From the NCBI GenBank assembly GCA_965602035.1, contig OZ271919.1:1240001-1304000 (forward strand): a stretch of 64,000 bases of DNA. The letters run 5' to 3'. Each line of letters begins with the position of its first letter. The first letter of the stretch is position 1. The notes beneath the pieces are model-generated. The model was given only the letters and a program-made list of their open reading frames with translations, did no database searches and had not been told where the DNA came from. The stretch comes from Natronospirillum sp965602035 (GTDB taxonomy: Bacteria > Pseudomonadota > Gammaproteobacteria > Pseudomonadales > Natronospirillaceae). The position numbers and the translations under genes were made by a program. Shown here in pieces: positions 12,216 through 21,355 of this stretch.

Positions 12216-13465
12216 CGGTTCGTCACCCTCTCCGGTACCGGCTTGGTCTTCTCATACCGCGTGTAAAACGGCATGCCCAGGAAAAATGCGAAATAGATCA
12301 GCGTGCACAGCTGCGAAATCAGGGTATTGATCGCCGTCACTTCCTGAATGCCGAGATAGGTCAGGGTGACAAACGCAATGGCAAATACCACCAGAAAGCC
12401 CTTGCTGATATTGCCCTTATACCGCCAGGAGCGCACCGGGCTACGATCCAGCCAGGGCAGCACGAACAGAATGGCAATTGCCGCACCCATCGTCATGACA
12501 CCGAGTAACTTCGCATCCAGACCGAACAGGCTGAAGTCGATAGCGCGCAACATTGAATAGAACGCCCCGAAGTACCAGACCGGGTGAATGTTCTGCGGTG
12601 TGGTCAGCGGATCGGCCGGCTCAAAGTTGGCGTGCTCCAGGAAATAGCCGCCCATTTCCGGCATGAAAAAGATTACTCCGAAGAACACCATGGCGAAAAT
12701 CACCAGACCGACGAGGTCCTTGCCCAGTGTGTAATACGGGTGGAAAGGTATGCCGTCTTTTGGCACGCCGTTCTCATCCATATTCTTCTTGATATCGACC
12801 CCGTCCGGGTTGTTTGAACCCACCTCATGCAGCGCCACAATGTGCAGGAACACGAGCAGTGCCAACACCAGTGGCAGCGCAATCACGTGCAGGGCAAAGA
12901 AACGGTTCAGCGTGATGCCTGAGATCAGGTAGTCACCGCGGATCCAGGTAACCAGCGGATCACCGATGACCGGAATCGCTCCAAACAGAGAGATAATAAC
13001 CTGGGCACCCCAGTAGGACATCTGACCCCAAGGCAGCACGTAGCCCATGAAGGCCTCCGCCATCAGCAGCAGATAGATGGCCATGCCGAAAATCCAGATC
13101 AGCTCACGAGGCGCCTGATAGGAGCCATAGAGCAGCGCCCTGAACATGTGCAGGTAAATCACGATGAAAAAGGCAGAAGCGCCAGTGGAGTGCATGTAGC
13201 GGATCAACCAGCCCCACTCCACATCGCGCATAATGTATTCGACGGAGCGAAACGCCTCTTCCGCCGACGGAACGTAGCTCATGGTCAGCCAGATACCGGT
13301 AACGATCTGGTTGACGAACACCACCATCGCCAGCACACCAAATACGTAGAAGAAATTGAAATTCTTCGGGGCGTAGTATTTGGTTGCGTGCTTTTCCATG
13401 GTGCGCGTAACCGGAAGACGCGCATCAATCCAGGCCATCAGGCCGTTTTTCTTCTGATCAGTCAT
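12212..13465 (-). CDS. petB: Ubiquinol-cytochrome c reductase, cytochrome b subunit
   Basis: A 417-residue integral membrane subunit with the two b haems and the Qo and Qi quinone sites. Eight or nine transmembrane helices are visible. The haem-ligand histidines lie in the segments RYMHSTGASAFF / IYLHMFRALLYG and FALHVIALPLVLALLVFLHIVALHE. The Qo-site PEWY motif reads PVWY (NIHPVWYFGAFYSMLRA). This variant is known from several beta/gammaproteobacterial bc1 complexes, so it is not a defect. It overlaps petC by 4 bp and abuts petA. Confidence 0.96.
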   Translation of the reverse strand: MTDQKKNGLMAWIDARLPVTRTMEKHATKYYAPKNFNFFYVFGVLAMVVFVNQIVTGIWLTMSYVPSAEEAFRSVEYIMRDVEWGWLIRYMHSTGASAFFIVIYLHMFRALLYGSYQAPRELIWIFGMAIYLLLMAEAFMGYVLPWGQMSYWGAQVIISLFGAIPVIGDPLVTWIRGDYLISGITLNRFFALHVIALPLVLALLVFLHIVALHEVGSNNPDGVDIKKNMDENGVPKDGIPFHPYYTLGKDLVGLVIFAMVFFGVIFFMPEMGGYFLEHANFEPADPLTTPQNIHPVWYFGAFYSMLRAIDFSLFGLDAKLLGVMTMGAAIAILFVLPWLDRSPVRSWRYKGNISKGFLVVFAIAFVTLTYLGIQEVTAINTLISQLCTLIYFAFFLGMPFYTRYEKTKPVPERVTNR

Positions 13466-14064
13466 CAGGCACTCTCCCCATCGGCACCAATGGTCAGCAC
13501 GTCACCTTCGGTAAAGTGCGGCGGCACCACCAGGTTATCCGGTGCAGGGACGCCGCTGAACACACGCCCGGCCAGATCAAACCGTGAACCATGGCAGGCA
13601 CAGAAAAAACCACCCAGCCAGTTCTGATCGAATGGCTGTGGCTGCACTTCGGGGCGGAACTGCGGCGCACACCCAAGGTGCGTGCACACGCCCTCGACAA
13701 TCAGATAGGTCTCATTGCGTGAGCGCACATCGTTCTGAGCGTATTCCGGCTGTTGATCCACGTTCTCTGATTCCGGATCAGCCAGACGCTCCTTGAACTC
13801 CTCGTCACGCAGGGTTTCCAGCATTTCATCAGTACGACGGACGACGTAAATCGGCTTGCCGCGCCATTCCACTGAAATCATCTCGCCCGCTTCCAGGCTG
13901 CTGATATCGACACTCACAGGAGCGCCCACTGCCTTGGCTTTCTCACTGGGCTGCCAGGAGGACAACAGAGGCCATGCCACACCGACACCACCGGCGGCTC
14001 CTAGAGCACCCGTGGCACCCATCAGGAAGCGGCGGCGACCTTTGTTTACGCCGTCTTGGTTCAT
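13465..14064 (-). CDS. petA: Ubiquinol-cytochrome c reductase, Rieske iron-sulfur subunit
   Basis: A 199-residue Rieske protein. A Tat-type signal/anchor (GRRRFLMGATGALGAAGG) leads to a short hinge and the soluble [2Fe-2S] domain. The cluster motifs CTHLGC and CACHGS are both intact, each with its ligand Cys and His. It is the first gene of petABC. Its stop overlaps the petB start by one base. The operon lies downstream of rplM-rpsI but is separated from them by the terminator at 14290-14318. Confidence 0.95.
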   Translation of the reverse strand: MNQDGVNKGRRRFLMGATGALGAAGGVGVAWPLLSSWQPSEKAKAVGAPVSVDISSLEAGEMISVEWRGKPIYVVRRTDEMLETLRDEEFKERLADPESENVDQQPEYAQNDVRSRNETYLIVEGVCTHLGCAPQFRPEVQPQPFDQNWLGGFFCACHGSRFDLAGRVFSGVPAPDNLVVPPHFTEGDVLTIGADGESA

Positions 14065-14289
14065 TCTTTATTCCTCTGAAATACTGAAAAGAACTCTCAG
14101 GGTCTGGGTTGTAAAAATGCCGTAGATCTTAATGAAAAAGGCTCGGGCTTACAAGGAAAGCGGTGCCGTAAAGTCGCGCTGCGGCGCCGGTTTACAGTCG
14201 GCCACCCCGCCAGACTGCAGGATCGGATGACATCCGTCCCCGACCCACCGAAACGATTGATTCCGAGGCACTGCCACTTACTGCGGCGC

Positions 14290-14318
14290 AAAAAAAATGC
14301 CCGCATGATGCGGGCATT
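14290..14318 (-). terminator. Intrinsic terminator after rpsI
   Basis: On the minus strand, the perfect palindrome AATGCCCGCAT/ATGCGGGCATT is followed by an uninterrupted T tract. It lies 25 bp past the rpsI stop. Confidence 0.9.
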
Positions 14319-14342
14319 CTTGCAATACGCAACCCGGAGGGC

Positions 14343-14735
14343 TTAGCGCTTGGAGTACTGAGGACGCTTCCGCGCCTTGCGCAGGCCGACCTTCTTCCGC
14401 TCAACCGCACGCGCGTCACGGGTCACATAGCCCGCAGCACGCAGCGGCTTGCGCAGCGTCTCGTCATAATCCATCAGCGCCCGGCTCAGGCCCATCCGGA
14501 TAGCACCGGCCTGGCCATTGCCGCCACCGCCTTTAACCGTGATGTAGACGTCAAACTTGTCCACGGACTCGGTGAGCTCCAACGGCTGGCGCACGATCAT
14601 GCTGGCCGTCTCACGACCAAAATAATCGTCCAGCGGGCGTTGATTCACGGTAATCGTGCCGCTACCCGGGCGCAGGAAAACCCGCGCGGTTGACGTTTTG
14701 CGGCGTCCGGTTCCGTAATACTGTGTAGTTGCCAT
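14343..14735 (-). CDS. rpsI: 30S ribosomal protein S9
   Basis: A 130-residue ribosomal protein. It has the standard YYGTGRRKTSTARVFL start and the basic C-terminal tail ending in PQYSKR, which reaches the P-site tRNA. Length and both ends are canonical. It is transcribed after rplM with a 9-bp gap. Confidence 0.98.
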   Translation of the reverse strand: MATTQYYGTGRRKTSTARVFLRPGSGTITVNQRPLDDYFGRETASMIVRQPLELTESVDKFDVYITVKGGGGNGQAGAIRMGLSRALMDYDETLRKPLRAAGYVTRDARAVERKKVGLRKARKRPQYSKR

Positions 14736-14744
14736 GATAACCTC

Positions 14745-15173
14745 TTAAATATCCAGTTCTTTCGGCTGTTGTGCTGTGTGCGGATGTTCCGGACCCGCGT
14801 ACACTTTCAATTTCTTCAGCATGGTGCGGCCCAGCGGGGAGCGCGGCAACATACCTTTAACAGCCTGCTGAATGATGCGCTCAGGCGCATGATCACGCAG
14901 CTTGTCGAAGCTCATGGACTTGATGCCGCCCGGAAAACCCGAGTGGCGATGATACATCTTGTCGTACTGCTTCTTACCCGTCACCCGGACCTTCTCCGCA
15001 TTCACGACCACGATGTAATCACCGGTGTCAGCGTGCGGGGTAAACACAGCCTTGTGCTTGCCTTTCAGGCGAGTGGCGATTTCTGATGCCATACGGCCCA
15101 GAGTCTTGCCTTCGGCATCAACGACGAACCACTCGCGTTGTACGTCTTGCGCTTTTGCACTGAATGTTTTCAT
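14745..15173 (-). CDS. rplM: 50S ribosomal protein L13
   Basis: A 142-residue ribosomal protein, the standard length. It starts MKTFSAKAQDVQREW and includes the conserved WFVVDAEGKTLGRMASEIA and YDKMYHRHSGFPGG segments. ATG 15173 is chosen over the longer frame beginning at 15191 because it gives the universal MKTF start. It is the first gene of the rplM-rpsI operon. Confidence 0.98.
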   Translation of the reverse strand: MKTFSAKAQDVQREWFVVDAEGKTLGRMASEIATRLKGKHKAVFTPHADTGDYIVVVNAEKVRVTGKKQYDKMYHRHSGFPGGIKSMSFDKLRDHAPERIIQQAVKGMLPRSPLGRTMLKKLKVYAGPEHPHTAQQPKELDI

Positions 15174-15265
15174 TGAATCTCTTAACTCCACCTTGTGTGG
15201 GGGCTCAGGGGGAAGTTATCGGTTACGTTGTGAGCCGCGGATTCTATAGAAGGATCGGAATTGCC

Positions 15266-15559
15266 TCAAGCAGAATTGCCAACTTTTTTCAGCCAGAAGA
15301 TACCGCCCGGCAGCAGCCCCGTGATCATCAGGGCCTGTATGACCAGACCAAAGCCTACCCGGTTGCTGTCTGTTACCTGGGCCCCGGTCGCCACAAACGC
15401 ACCCACCAGCACCAGGCCGACCAGAAACACGATCAGGTAAATACCAACCGCCGTATCGACGGAACACCGGCCGCTGGCCATCTGCCATTGTGCTGTACGA
15501 TAGGCTGCCACAAAGGCCGCCGTTGTCGAGATAACTACCAGAAACAGATACAACGCCAT
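15266..15559 (-). CDS. Small hypothetical inner-membrane protein
   Basis: A 97-residue hydrophobic protein with three likely transmembrane helices (about residues 2-20, 38-62 and 70-90) and a C-terminal KK. I do not recognise a family. It starts 3 bp after the prfC stop on the same strand, so it is probably co-transcribed with prfC. The family and role are unknown. Confidence 0.6.
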   Translation of the reverse strand: MALYLFLVVISTTAAFVAAYRTAQWQMASGRCSVDTAVGIYLIVFLVGLVLVGAFVATGAQVTDSNRVGFGLVIQALMITGLLPGGIFWLKKVGNSA

Positions 15560-15562
15560 AGC

Positions 15563-17140
15563 TCAGTGTTCCCGTGTCGCCATAAACCGAATATCCGGGT
15601 GGCGCTCCTGCGCCAGCTGCAAGTTAACCATAGTTGGCGCTATGTAGGCCAGATTGTCGGAACCGTCCAGCGCCAGATTGTCGTAGGCCTTGTTACGGAA
15701 TTGATCCAGTTCACGTTCCGTATCAGCGGCAACCCAGCGCGCCGTCGCCACGTTCACGCCCTCGTACATGGCGTCTACCTTGTACTCGGTGCGCAACCGG
15801 TGCACCACCATGTCGAACTGCAACGCTCCCACCGCGCCAACGATCAGGTCGTTATTGCGCAGCGGACGGAACACCTGTACCGCGCCTTCCTCGGCGAGCT
15901 GCACCAGGCCTTTCTGCAATTGCTTGATCTTCAACGGGTCTTTCAGGCGGATCCGTTTGAACAGCTCCGGAGCAAAATTCGGAATGCCGGTAAAGCGGAA
16001 TGACTCACCCTCCGTGAAGGTGTCACCAATCTGGATCGTGCCATGGTTGTGCAGCCCGATAATATCACCGGCCCAGGCGTCTTCCGCCTGCTCCCGGTCA
16101 CCGGCAACAAAGGTCACCGCATCGCCAATGCGCACGTCCTTGCCGAGACGCACATGACGCATTTTCATTCCCTTGGAATAATGCCCGGACACCAGCCGCA
16201 TGAACGCGATTCTGTCCCGGTGATTCGGGTCCATGTTCGCCTGTATCTTGAACACAAACCCCGAGAGCGCTGTCTCTTCCGGCTGCACGTCGCGTTCACC
16301 GGCATTGCGGGGTTGCGGCGGGGGCGCCCACTGCGTCAGGCCGTCCAGCATATGGTCCACACCGAAATTGCCGAGCGCGGTGCCCCAGTAGACCGGGGTC
16401 AGTTCGCCGGCAAGAAACAGCTCCAGATCAAACTCGTGCGATGCCCCGCGCACCAGCTCGATCTCGTCGCGCAGATCCGGCGCATAGTCACCCAATGCCT
16501 CATCGAGCTCCGCGCTGTCGAGGCCGCTTATGACTCGGCGCTCCTGAATCACGGAACCCTGGCCCGATTGATAAAGTACCACTTCGTCCGTCAGCAGGTT
16601 ATAGACACCCTTGAAGTTCTTGCCCATGCCGATCGGCCAGGTAACCGGCGCGCAGGCGATTTTCAGAACATCTTCCACCTCGTCCAGCAGCTCCACCGGG
16701 TCACGGACGTCCCGGTCCAGCTTGTTCATGAAGGTGATGATCGGAGTGTCGCGCAGCCGCGTGACGTCCATCAGTTTGATGGTCCGTTCCTCAACGCCCT
16801 TGGCCGCGTCAATTACCATCAGACAGGAGTCCACCGCCGTCAGGGTGCGATAGGTGTCTTCAGAAAAGTCCTCGTGGCCGGGCGTATCGAGCAGGTTGAC
16901 CAGGCGATCATTGTACGGAAACTGCATCACCGAGGTGGTCACGGAAATGCCCCGTTCCTGCTCCATCTGCATCCAGTCGGACTTGGCGTGCTGGCCCGAC
17001 TTCTTGCCTTTCACTGTCCCGGCCTTCTGCAGCAGGGAACCGTGCAGCAGCACTTTCTCGGTGATGGTTGTCTTACCCGCGTCGGGGTGCGAAATAATGG
17101 CAAAGGTTCGGCGCCTTGCCACCTCATCTTTCTGAGACAT
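15563..17140 (-). CDS. prfC: Peptide chain release factor 3
   Basis: A 525-residue translational GTPase that removes RF1/RF2 from the ribosome after termination. The G-domain motifs are intact: SHPDAGKTT (G1), DTPGHEDF (G3) and NKLD (G4). Domains II and III follow, with the RF3-specific GDTFTEGESFRFTGIPNFAPE segment. The start at 17140 is preferred over upstream in-frame options because it is preceded by AGGAAG six bases away and gives the usual MSQ...RRRTFAIISHPD N-terminus. Confidence 0.96.
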   Translation of the reverse strand: MSQKDEVARRRTFAIISHPDAGKTTITEKVLLHGSLLQKAGTVKGKKSGQHAKSDWMQMEQERGISVTTSVMQFPYNDRLVNLLDTPGHEDFSEDTYRTLTAVDSCLMVIDAAKGVEERTIKLMDVTRLRDTPIITFMNKLDRDVRDPVELLDEVEDVLKIACAPVTWPIGMGKNFKGVYNLLTDEVVLYQSGQGSVIQERRVISGLDSAELDEALGDYAPDLRDEIELVRGASHEFDLELFLAGELTPVYWGTALGNFGVDHMLDGLTQWAPPPQPRNAGERDVQPEETALSGFVFKIQANMDPNHRDRIAFMRLVSGHYSKGMKMRHVRLGKDVRIGDAVTFVAGDREQAEDAWAGDIIGLHNHGTIQIGDTFTEGESFRFTGIPNFAPELFKRIRLKDPLKIKQLQKGLVQLAEEGAVQVFRPLRNNDLIVGAVGALQFDMVVHRLRTEYKVDAMYEGVNVATARWVAADTERELDQFRNKAYDNLALDGSDNLAYIAPTMVNLQLAQERHPDIRFMATREH

Positions 17141-17287
17141 AGCTTCCTGTCGCTGTGAAGAAATCTGTTCTGAGCCCACACCTGGCCTGCAGGCAACGAC
17201 AACGGTCAACGCCCACTGCCTGTGAAGGCGGCGTATTCTCGCTGAAAAGTTCGGTGGGTACAAATTGTCCGACCAAAACAAGCCGGC

Positions 17288-18325
17288 TCAGAGTTCGTAG
17301 CGCCGCAGCCGCCCTCCGCCGGAAGGACGCCGGGCGACAATCACCGCGCGTCGGGGTGCCGGGTGACCCTCAATAGTATGCCCCGGGTCATCGGGGTTCA
17401 GGTAGTCTGCGAGCGACTTGCCCGGCTTCCAGGCCGTAGTGCGCTGCTCATCGGTCGAGGTCACCGACTCGTCAACACAACGGACATCGGTGAAGCCCAT
17501 CTTCTCACACCACAGACACAGCGTTTCCACAGAAGGCAGAAACCAGACATTGTTCATCCGGGCATAACGCCCGACCGGCACCAGAGAGTGGCCTGCCGGC
17601 CCGGGTACAACCAGGGTTTCCAGCACCAGCTCACCACCCGGACGCAGCGCTCGGCGCAACTCCTCGAGGTGATCCAGCGGCGACCGACGATGATACAGAA
17701 CGCCCATGCTACATACCGTATCGAACGCTTCCAGCCCCTGCGTCATGGCTTCCAGTGTCAGCGGCAGCACATGGTTCGGCTGCGTCAGTCCGGCCAGCCG
17801 TTTCACCGCCTGGTGCTGCACAACTGACAGCCAGGATGGATCCACGCCGACAACTTCCTGCGCACCGGCCGCCAGCATCCGCCAGCCGAAATAACCGTTA
17901 CCGGAGCCGACATCCAGTACCCAGCGCCCGTGAAGCGGCGACAGATGCGGCGCCACCCGTGCCCACTTGCGCTGACACTGCCATTCGCTGTCGATCTTCA
18001 CCCCGGCCAGGTCAAACGGGCCCTTGCGCCAGGGCATCAACGCGACCAGTCCGGATCTGAGCGCACTCAGTTCACCATCGTCCAGCGGCGACCCCGGAAC
18101 CACCCGCACCGCATCACCCTCGGCCTCAACCCGGCTATCCGAAAAAACGGGGATGTGCGCCAATGCGTCCAGGAAACGGGGCAGGTTGCCATTGTTGTGG
18201 TCGCGCAGCCGCTCGCGCAGTTGTGCCTCGAGCGGGCCGGCCCAGTGCGCCAGGGGTGAATCGGCAAGATGGTCCAGCAGAGTATCGTAGGAAAACAGGC
18301 TCAGGTCAGGTGACGGCGACGACAA
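17288..18325 (-). CDS. cmoB: tRNA 5-carboxymethoxyuridine(34) synthase CmoB
   Basis: A 345-residue carboxy-S-adenosylmethionine-dependent enzyme that carboxymethylates ho5U34 of certain tRNAs to give cmo5U. The CmoB N-terminal domain includes LMPWRKGPFDLAGVKIDSEWQ. The class I methyltransferase core has VLDVGSGNGYFGWRM (ligand loop) and SMGVLYHRRSPLDHLEELR. It lies 8 bp downstream of pomB. The partner cmoA is not in the window. Confidence 0.95.
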   Translation of the reverse strand: MSSPSPDLSLFSYDTLLDHLADSPLAHWAGPLEAQLRERLRDHNNGNLPRFLDALAHIPVFSDSRVEAEGDAVRVVPGSPLDDGELSALRSGLVALMPWRKGPFDLAGVKIDSEWQCQRKWARVAPHLSPLHGRWVLDVGSGNGYFGWRMLAAGAQEVVGVDPSWLSVVQHQAVKRLAGLTQPNHVLPLTLEAMTQGLEAFDTVCSMGVLYHRRSPLDHLEELRRALRPGGELVLETLVVPGPAGHSLVPVGRYARMNNVWFLPSVETLCLWCEKMGFTDVRCVDESVTSTDEQRTTAWKPGKSLADYLNPDDPGHTIEGHPAPRRAVIVARRPSGGGRLRRYEL

Positions 18326-18333
18326 AACACACC

Positions 18334-19302
18334 TCAGAAAATTTCATCAGGATCCAGCCCGAACAACGTGGGGTCGCCAAAATCCACATTATCGCCCTGC
18401 TGGTCAAGCGGAATACGCTCGCCCTGAAATTCCGGGTTATCCCGCTGAATCACGATTTCCACCCGCCGGTTGCGCGCACGGCCTTCGGTCGTATTGTTGG
18501 GCGCAATGGGACGCGAGGCGCCATGGCCGATAACCGTAAAGCGATTCTGATCCAGCTCCGGTGACGCCCACAGGTACTCACTGACTGAAAGCGCACGCTC
18601 GAACGACAGCCGCCAGTTGCCATCGCCCGGGCTCTCACCCACCGGCTGTGAATCGGTATGGCCCTGAACGCGAATTTCTCCGGGCGTTTCAAGCAATACC
18701 TGACGCACCCGATCAAGAATTGGCAGGAACTCGTCGGCCAGCTCCGATGACCCCTCCGGGAACGACTGTTCCCGCACGCGAATAACGATGGTCTCGTTCA
18801 GGGTTTCCACCTGAAGTGCGCCCTGCTCCAGATACTCACCGAGCGTGGCAACGACCTCTTCCGTCTGATCATCGTCCTGGCTGACCTGCTCGTCCGTGAT
18901 CACACGCTGGCTGGTCAGCTCACCCTGCTCGCCCTGGCGTTCTTCCTGTACCTGAATTTCGTCCTGAGACTGCACATCGAGCACGCTCTCAATGTTCTGC
19001 GTGGTGCGCTGCTGAATCACATTAAGCGGCGTCGGCTCCGGTCGGCCAGGGCTGAACTCCTGAGCAATGATCGATGTGCCCCGGGGCACCGAATCCGCCT
19101 GGATCTGGTTCTGAACGCCGAAGGCGTTCCGGAGCGTGCCCGCCAGACGCTGAAACCGCAGGGCGTCAATTTCGGAAAATGACAGCAGCAATACGAAGAA
19201 GCTGAGCAACAGCGCCATCAGGTCCGCAAAGGTCGCCATCCATCCGGGGAGACCTTTGGGGCATTTGGGGCAATCCTGTTCTTCTTCCGTCTGTACTGTC
19301 AT
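18334..19302 (-). CDS. pomB: Flagellar stator protein PomB/MotB, sodium type
   Basis: A 322-residue stator subunit. A single transmembrane helix (residues 20-42) carries the ion-binding Asp in ATFADLMALLLSF. A long glutamine- and glutamate-rich linker follows. The C-terminal OmpA-like peptidoglycan-binding domain has GHTDSQPVGE and the closing RNRRVEIVIQR. The N-terminal CPKCPKGLPGWMATFADLM pattern is the sodium-type PomB signature rather than proton-type MotB. It follows pomA by 2 bp. Confidence 0.92.
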   Translation of the reverse strand: MTVQTEEEQDCPKCPKGLPGWMATFADLMALLLSFFVLLLSFSEIDALRFQRLAGTLRNAFGVQNQIQADSVPRGTSIIAQEFSPGRPEPTPLNVIQQRTTQNIESVLDVQSQDEIQVQEERQGEQGELTSQRVITDEQVSQDDDQTEEVVATLGEYLEQGALQVETLNETIVIRVREQSFPEGSSELADEFLPILDRVRQVLLETPGEIRVQGHTDSQPVGESPGDGNWRLSFERALSVSEYLWASPELDQNRFTVIGHGASRPIAPNNTTEGRARNRRVEIVIQRDNPEFQGERIPLDQQGDNVDFGDPTLFGLDPDEIF

Positions 19303-19304
19303 GA

Positions 19305-20060
19305 TCAGGCATCCGCACCACGTTGACCCGCCGGCAGATAGGTCTTGAGCGATTGCTCGACAATGCGCGGGTTCTGGCCACCCTGTATGGCAAGCATGGC
19401 ATCACGGATCATACGCTGCACCATCTCTTCTTCTTCCGCGCGTAACAGGCATTTATCCTGAATCGGTATCGCGATCACATTGGCCATGATCGAGCCATAA
19501 AGGGTTGTCAGCAAGGCCACCGCCATCTGTGGGCCAATTGCGCGGGGGTCATCGAGCACCGCCAGCATGCCCACCAGGCCGATCAGTGTACCGATCATAC
19601 CCATGGCCGGAGACACTTCACCGATCTTGCCGAATATGCTCGCACCGCGCTCGTGGCGTTCCTTGGTCAGCTTGATGTCCATGTTCAGCATGGCGCGCAC
19701 AACATCCGGATCATGGCCATCAACCAGCAGTTGTATTCCCTTGTTGAGAAACTCGTGGCTGACTTCCTTGCCTTCCAGCGACAGCAGGCCGCCCTTACGG
19801 GCTGAATCCGCCAGTTCCACAATTTCCTCAATGATAGCTTCCGGGTCGACGCTCTTGTTCGCGTACGCCTTGCCGGCGATCTTGAAGGCGCCCAGGAATT
19901 GCTCCAGCGTGAAACTCTGCATGGCCACAAACAGAGAACCGATCAGTACGATCAGCACAGACGGCAGGTTGTAGTACACAATCGGGTCGCCGCCCACGAC
20001 CATGGCCAGCACGATCATGGCGAGGCCGCCGATAATGCCTACTATCGTTGCTAAATCCAC
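19305..20060 (-). CDS. pomA: Flagellar stator protein PomA/MotA, sodium type
   Basis: A 251-residue four-helix membrane protein of the MotA/TolQ/ExbB proton- or sodium-channel family. It starts MDLATIVGIIGGLAMIVLAM, as PomA does. The conserved cytoplasmic loop and the GMIGTLIGLVGMLAVLDDP channel segment are present. With PomB it forms the torque-generating stator of the flagellum. It is divergent from xseB across a 146-bp gap. Confidence 0.93.
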   Translation of the reverse strand: MDLATIVGIIGGLAMIVLAMVVGGDPIVYYNLPSVLIVLIGSLFVAMQSFTLEQFLGAFKIAGKAYANKSVDPEAIIEEIVELADSARKGGLLSLEGKEVSHEFLNKGIQLLVDGHDPDVVRAMLNMDIKLTKERHERGASIFGKIGEVSPAMGMIGTLIGLVGMLAVLDDPRAIGPQMAVALLTTLYGSIMANVIAIPIQDKCLLRAEEEEMVQRMIRDAMLAIQGGQNPRIVEQSLKTYLPAGQRGADA

Positions 20061-20206
20061 GAGTCTGAACGCTCCTTATCAGCGGCAACGTTTGCAATAC
20101 CGGCACTGTCGCAGTTACATCGCAGTGCCCGGTACTGGCCCATTCCAATTGACCCCGTGAGCGCATTTCAGTACCGTTTGCGCTCTTATCGACCGGGGTT
20201 TCAGCT

Positions 20207-20437
20207 ATGTCCACCTCTACTAAGTCGAACAATTTCGAGAAATCATTAGCCGAGCTGGAAAAAATCGTTCAGCAACTGGAGCAGGGCGACCTGTCTCTGG
20301 ACGACGCCATGCAGGCTTTCGAACAGGGTGTGGCACTCACCCGGCACTGTCAGAACCAACTCGATTCGGCCGAACAGAAGGTTCGCACATTGCTGGAGGA
20401 AAACCAATCTCCGGCGTCCGATGAAGGCACTGCATGA
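20207..20437 (+). CDS. xseB: Exodeoxyribonuclease VII small subunit
   Basis: A 76-residue helical protein, standard for XseB (FEKSLAELEKIVQQLEQGDLSL, then FEQGVALTRHCQ). It associates with XseA to degrade single-stranded DNA. It is the first gene of the conserved xseB-ispA-dxs operon, and its stop overlaps the ispA start by 4 bp. Confidence 0.95.
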   Translation: MSTSTKSNNFEKSLAELEKIVQQLEQGDLSLDDAMQAFEQGVALTRHCQNQLDSAEQKVRTLLEENQSPASDEGTA

Positions 20438-21336
20438 ACCAGCTTCCGGCCGAATTACTGGCGGCTCGCACCGCCTTTTCCGACTACCTGACACGTTATA
20501 CGGCGCAGCTCGACGATATCGAGCCGCGGTTGCGTGAAGCCATCACCTATGCGCTCACCGGCGAAGGCAAGCGCATGCGGCCCATGCTGGTATACGCTGC
20601 CGCCGCCGCAACCGGATCCACCGACGGCCCCGGCGCGCAGTGGTTGGCACCGGCACTCGCGGTTGAGCTGATTCACACCTATTCGCTCGTGCATGACGAT
20701 CTGCCCGCCATGGACAACGATGACTGGCGACGCGGTCGCGCCACGACGCACCGCGCCTTTGATGATGCCACTGCCATCCTCGCCGGAGACGCCCTGCAGG
20801 CCATGGCCTTTCAACTGCTCGCTGATCCGGAAAACGGCCTGGCACCCGCCTCCCGACTGGCCTGTGTGCAGCGTCTGGCCGAAGCGGCCGGCCCGGTCGG
20901 CATGGTGGGCGGTCAGTCGTACGACCTGCAATCGAATGGCACGATAGCAACCGAGCAGAGCCTGTCGGCACTCCACCGGCGAAAAACCGGCGCACTGATC
21001 CGGGCCTCTGTCATCATGGGGGCGTGGAGCATGAGCCCACAACCCGAACCGGCCGAGTTGACCGCACTCGATACTTTCGCCGACCATCTGGGGCTGGCGT
21101 TTCAGGTAGTCGATGACATTCTGGATGAAACCGGCGATCTGGCCACTCTCGGCAAGGCCACAGGCAGTGATGCCCGCGCCGAAAAAACCACCTACCTGAG
21201 CCTGCTGGGCGAGACCGATGCCCGGTCCAGAGCAGAAGGCCTGGCGGCACAGGCCCGCGCCGCTCTGTCGCCGCTCCGGGGCGACCGGTCTGGCCTTGAC
21301 GCGCTGTTGGAACTCACGCTGACGCGCTCAAACTGA
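20434..21336 (+). CDS. ispA: Farnesyl diphosphate synthase
   Basis: A 300-residue trans-prenyltransferase that condenses IPP with DMAPP and GPP to farnesyl diphosphate. The first aspartate-rich motif is DDLPAMDNDD with RRG after it. The second is DDILDETGD. The GKRMRPMLVY segment binds the pyrophosphate. It is coupled to xseB by an ATGA overlap and precedes dxs by 19 bp, so the operon provides successive steps of isoprenoid precursor synthesis. Confidence 0.96.
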   Translation: MNQLPAELLAARTAFSDYLTRYTAQLDDIEPRLREAITYALTGEGKRMRPMLVYAAAAATGSTDGPGAQWLAPALAVELIHTYSLVHDDLPAMDNDDWRRGRATTHRAFDDATAILAGDALQAMAFQLLADPENGLAPASRLACVQRLAEAAGPVGMVGGQSYDLQSNGTIATEQSLSALHRRKTGALIRASVIMGAWSMSPQPEPAELTALDTFADHLGLAFQVVDDILDETGDLATLGKATGSDARAEKTTYLSLLGETDARSRAEGLAAQARAALSPLRGDRSGLDALLELTLTRSN

Positions 21337-21355
21337 GGCGCATAGAAACCGACTT

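Noticed and set aside
12560..12590. PVWY in place of PEWY at the cytochrome b Qo site
   Set aside because: This substitution is a known variant of bc1 complexes in several proteobacteria and does not indicate loss of function.
16043..17158. 371-residue open frame antisense to prfC
   Set aside because: It lies wholly over a strongly supported gene and has no recognised domain. It arises from GC-rich codon usage.
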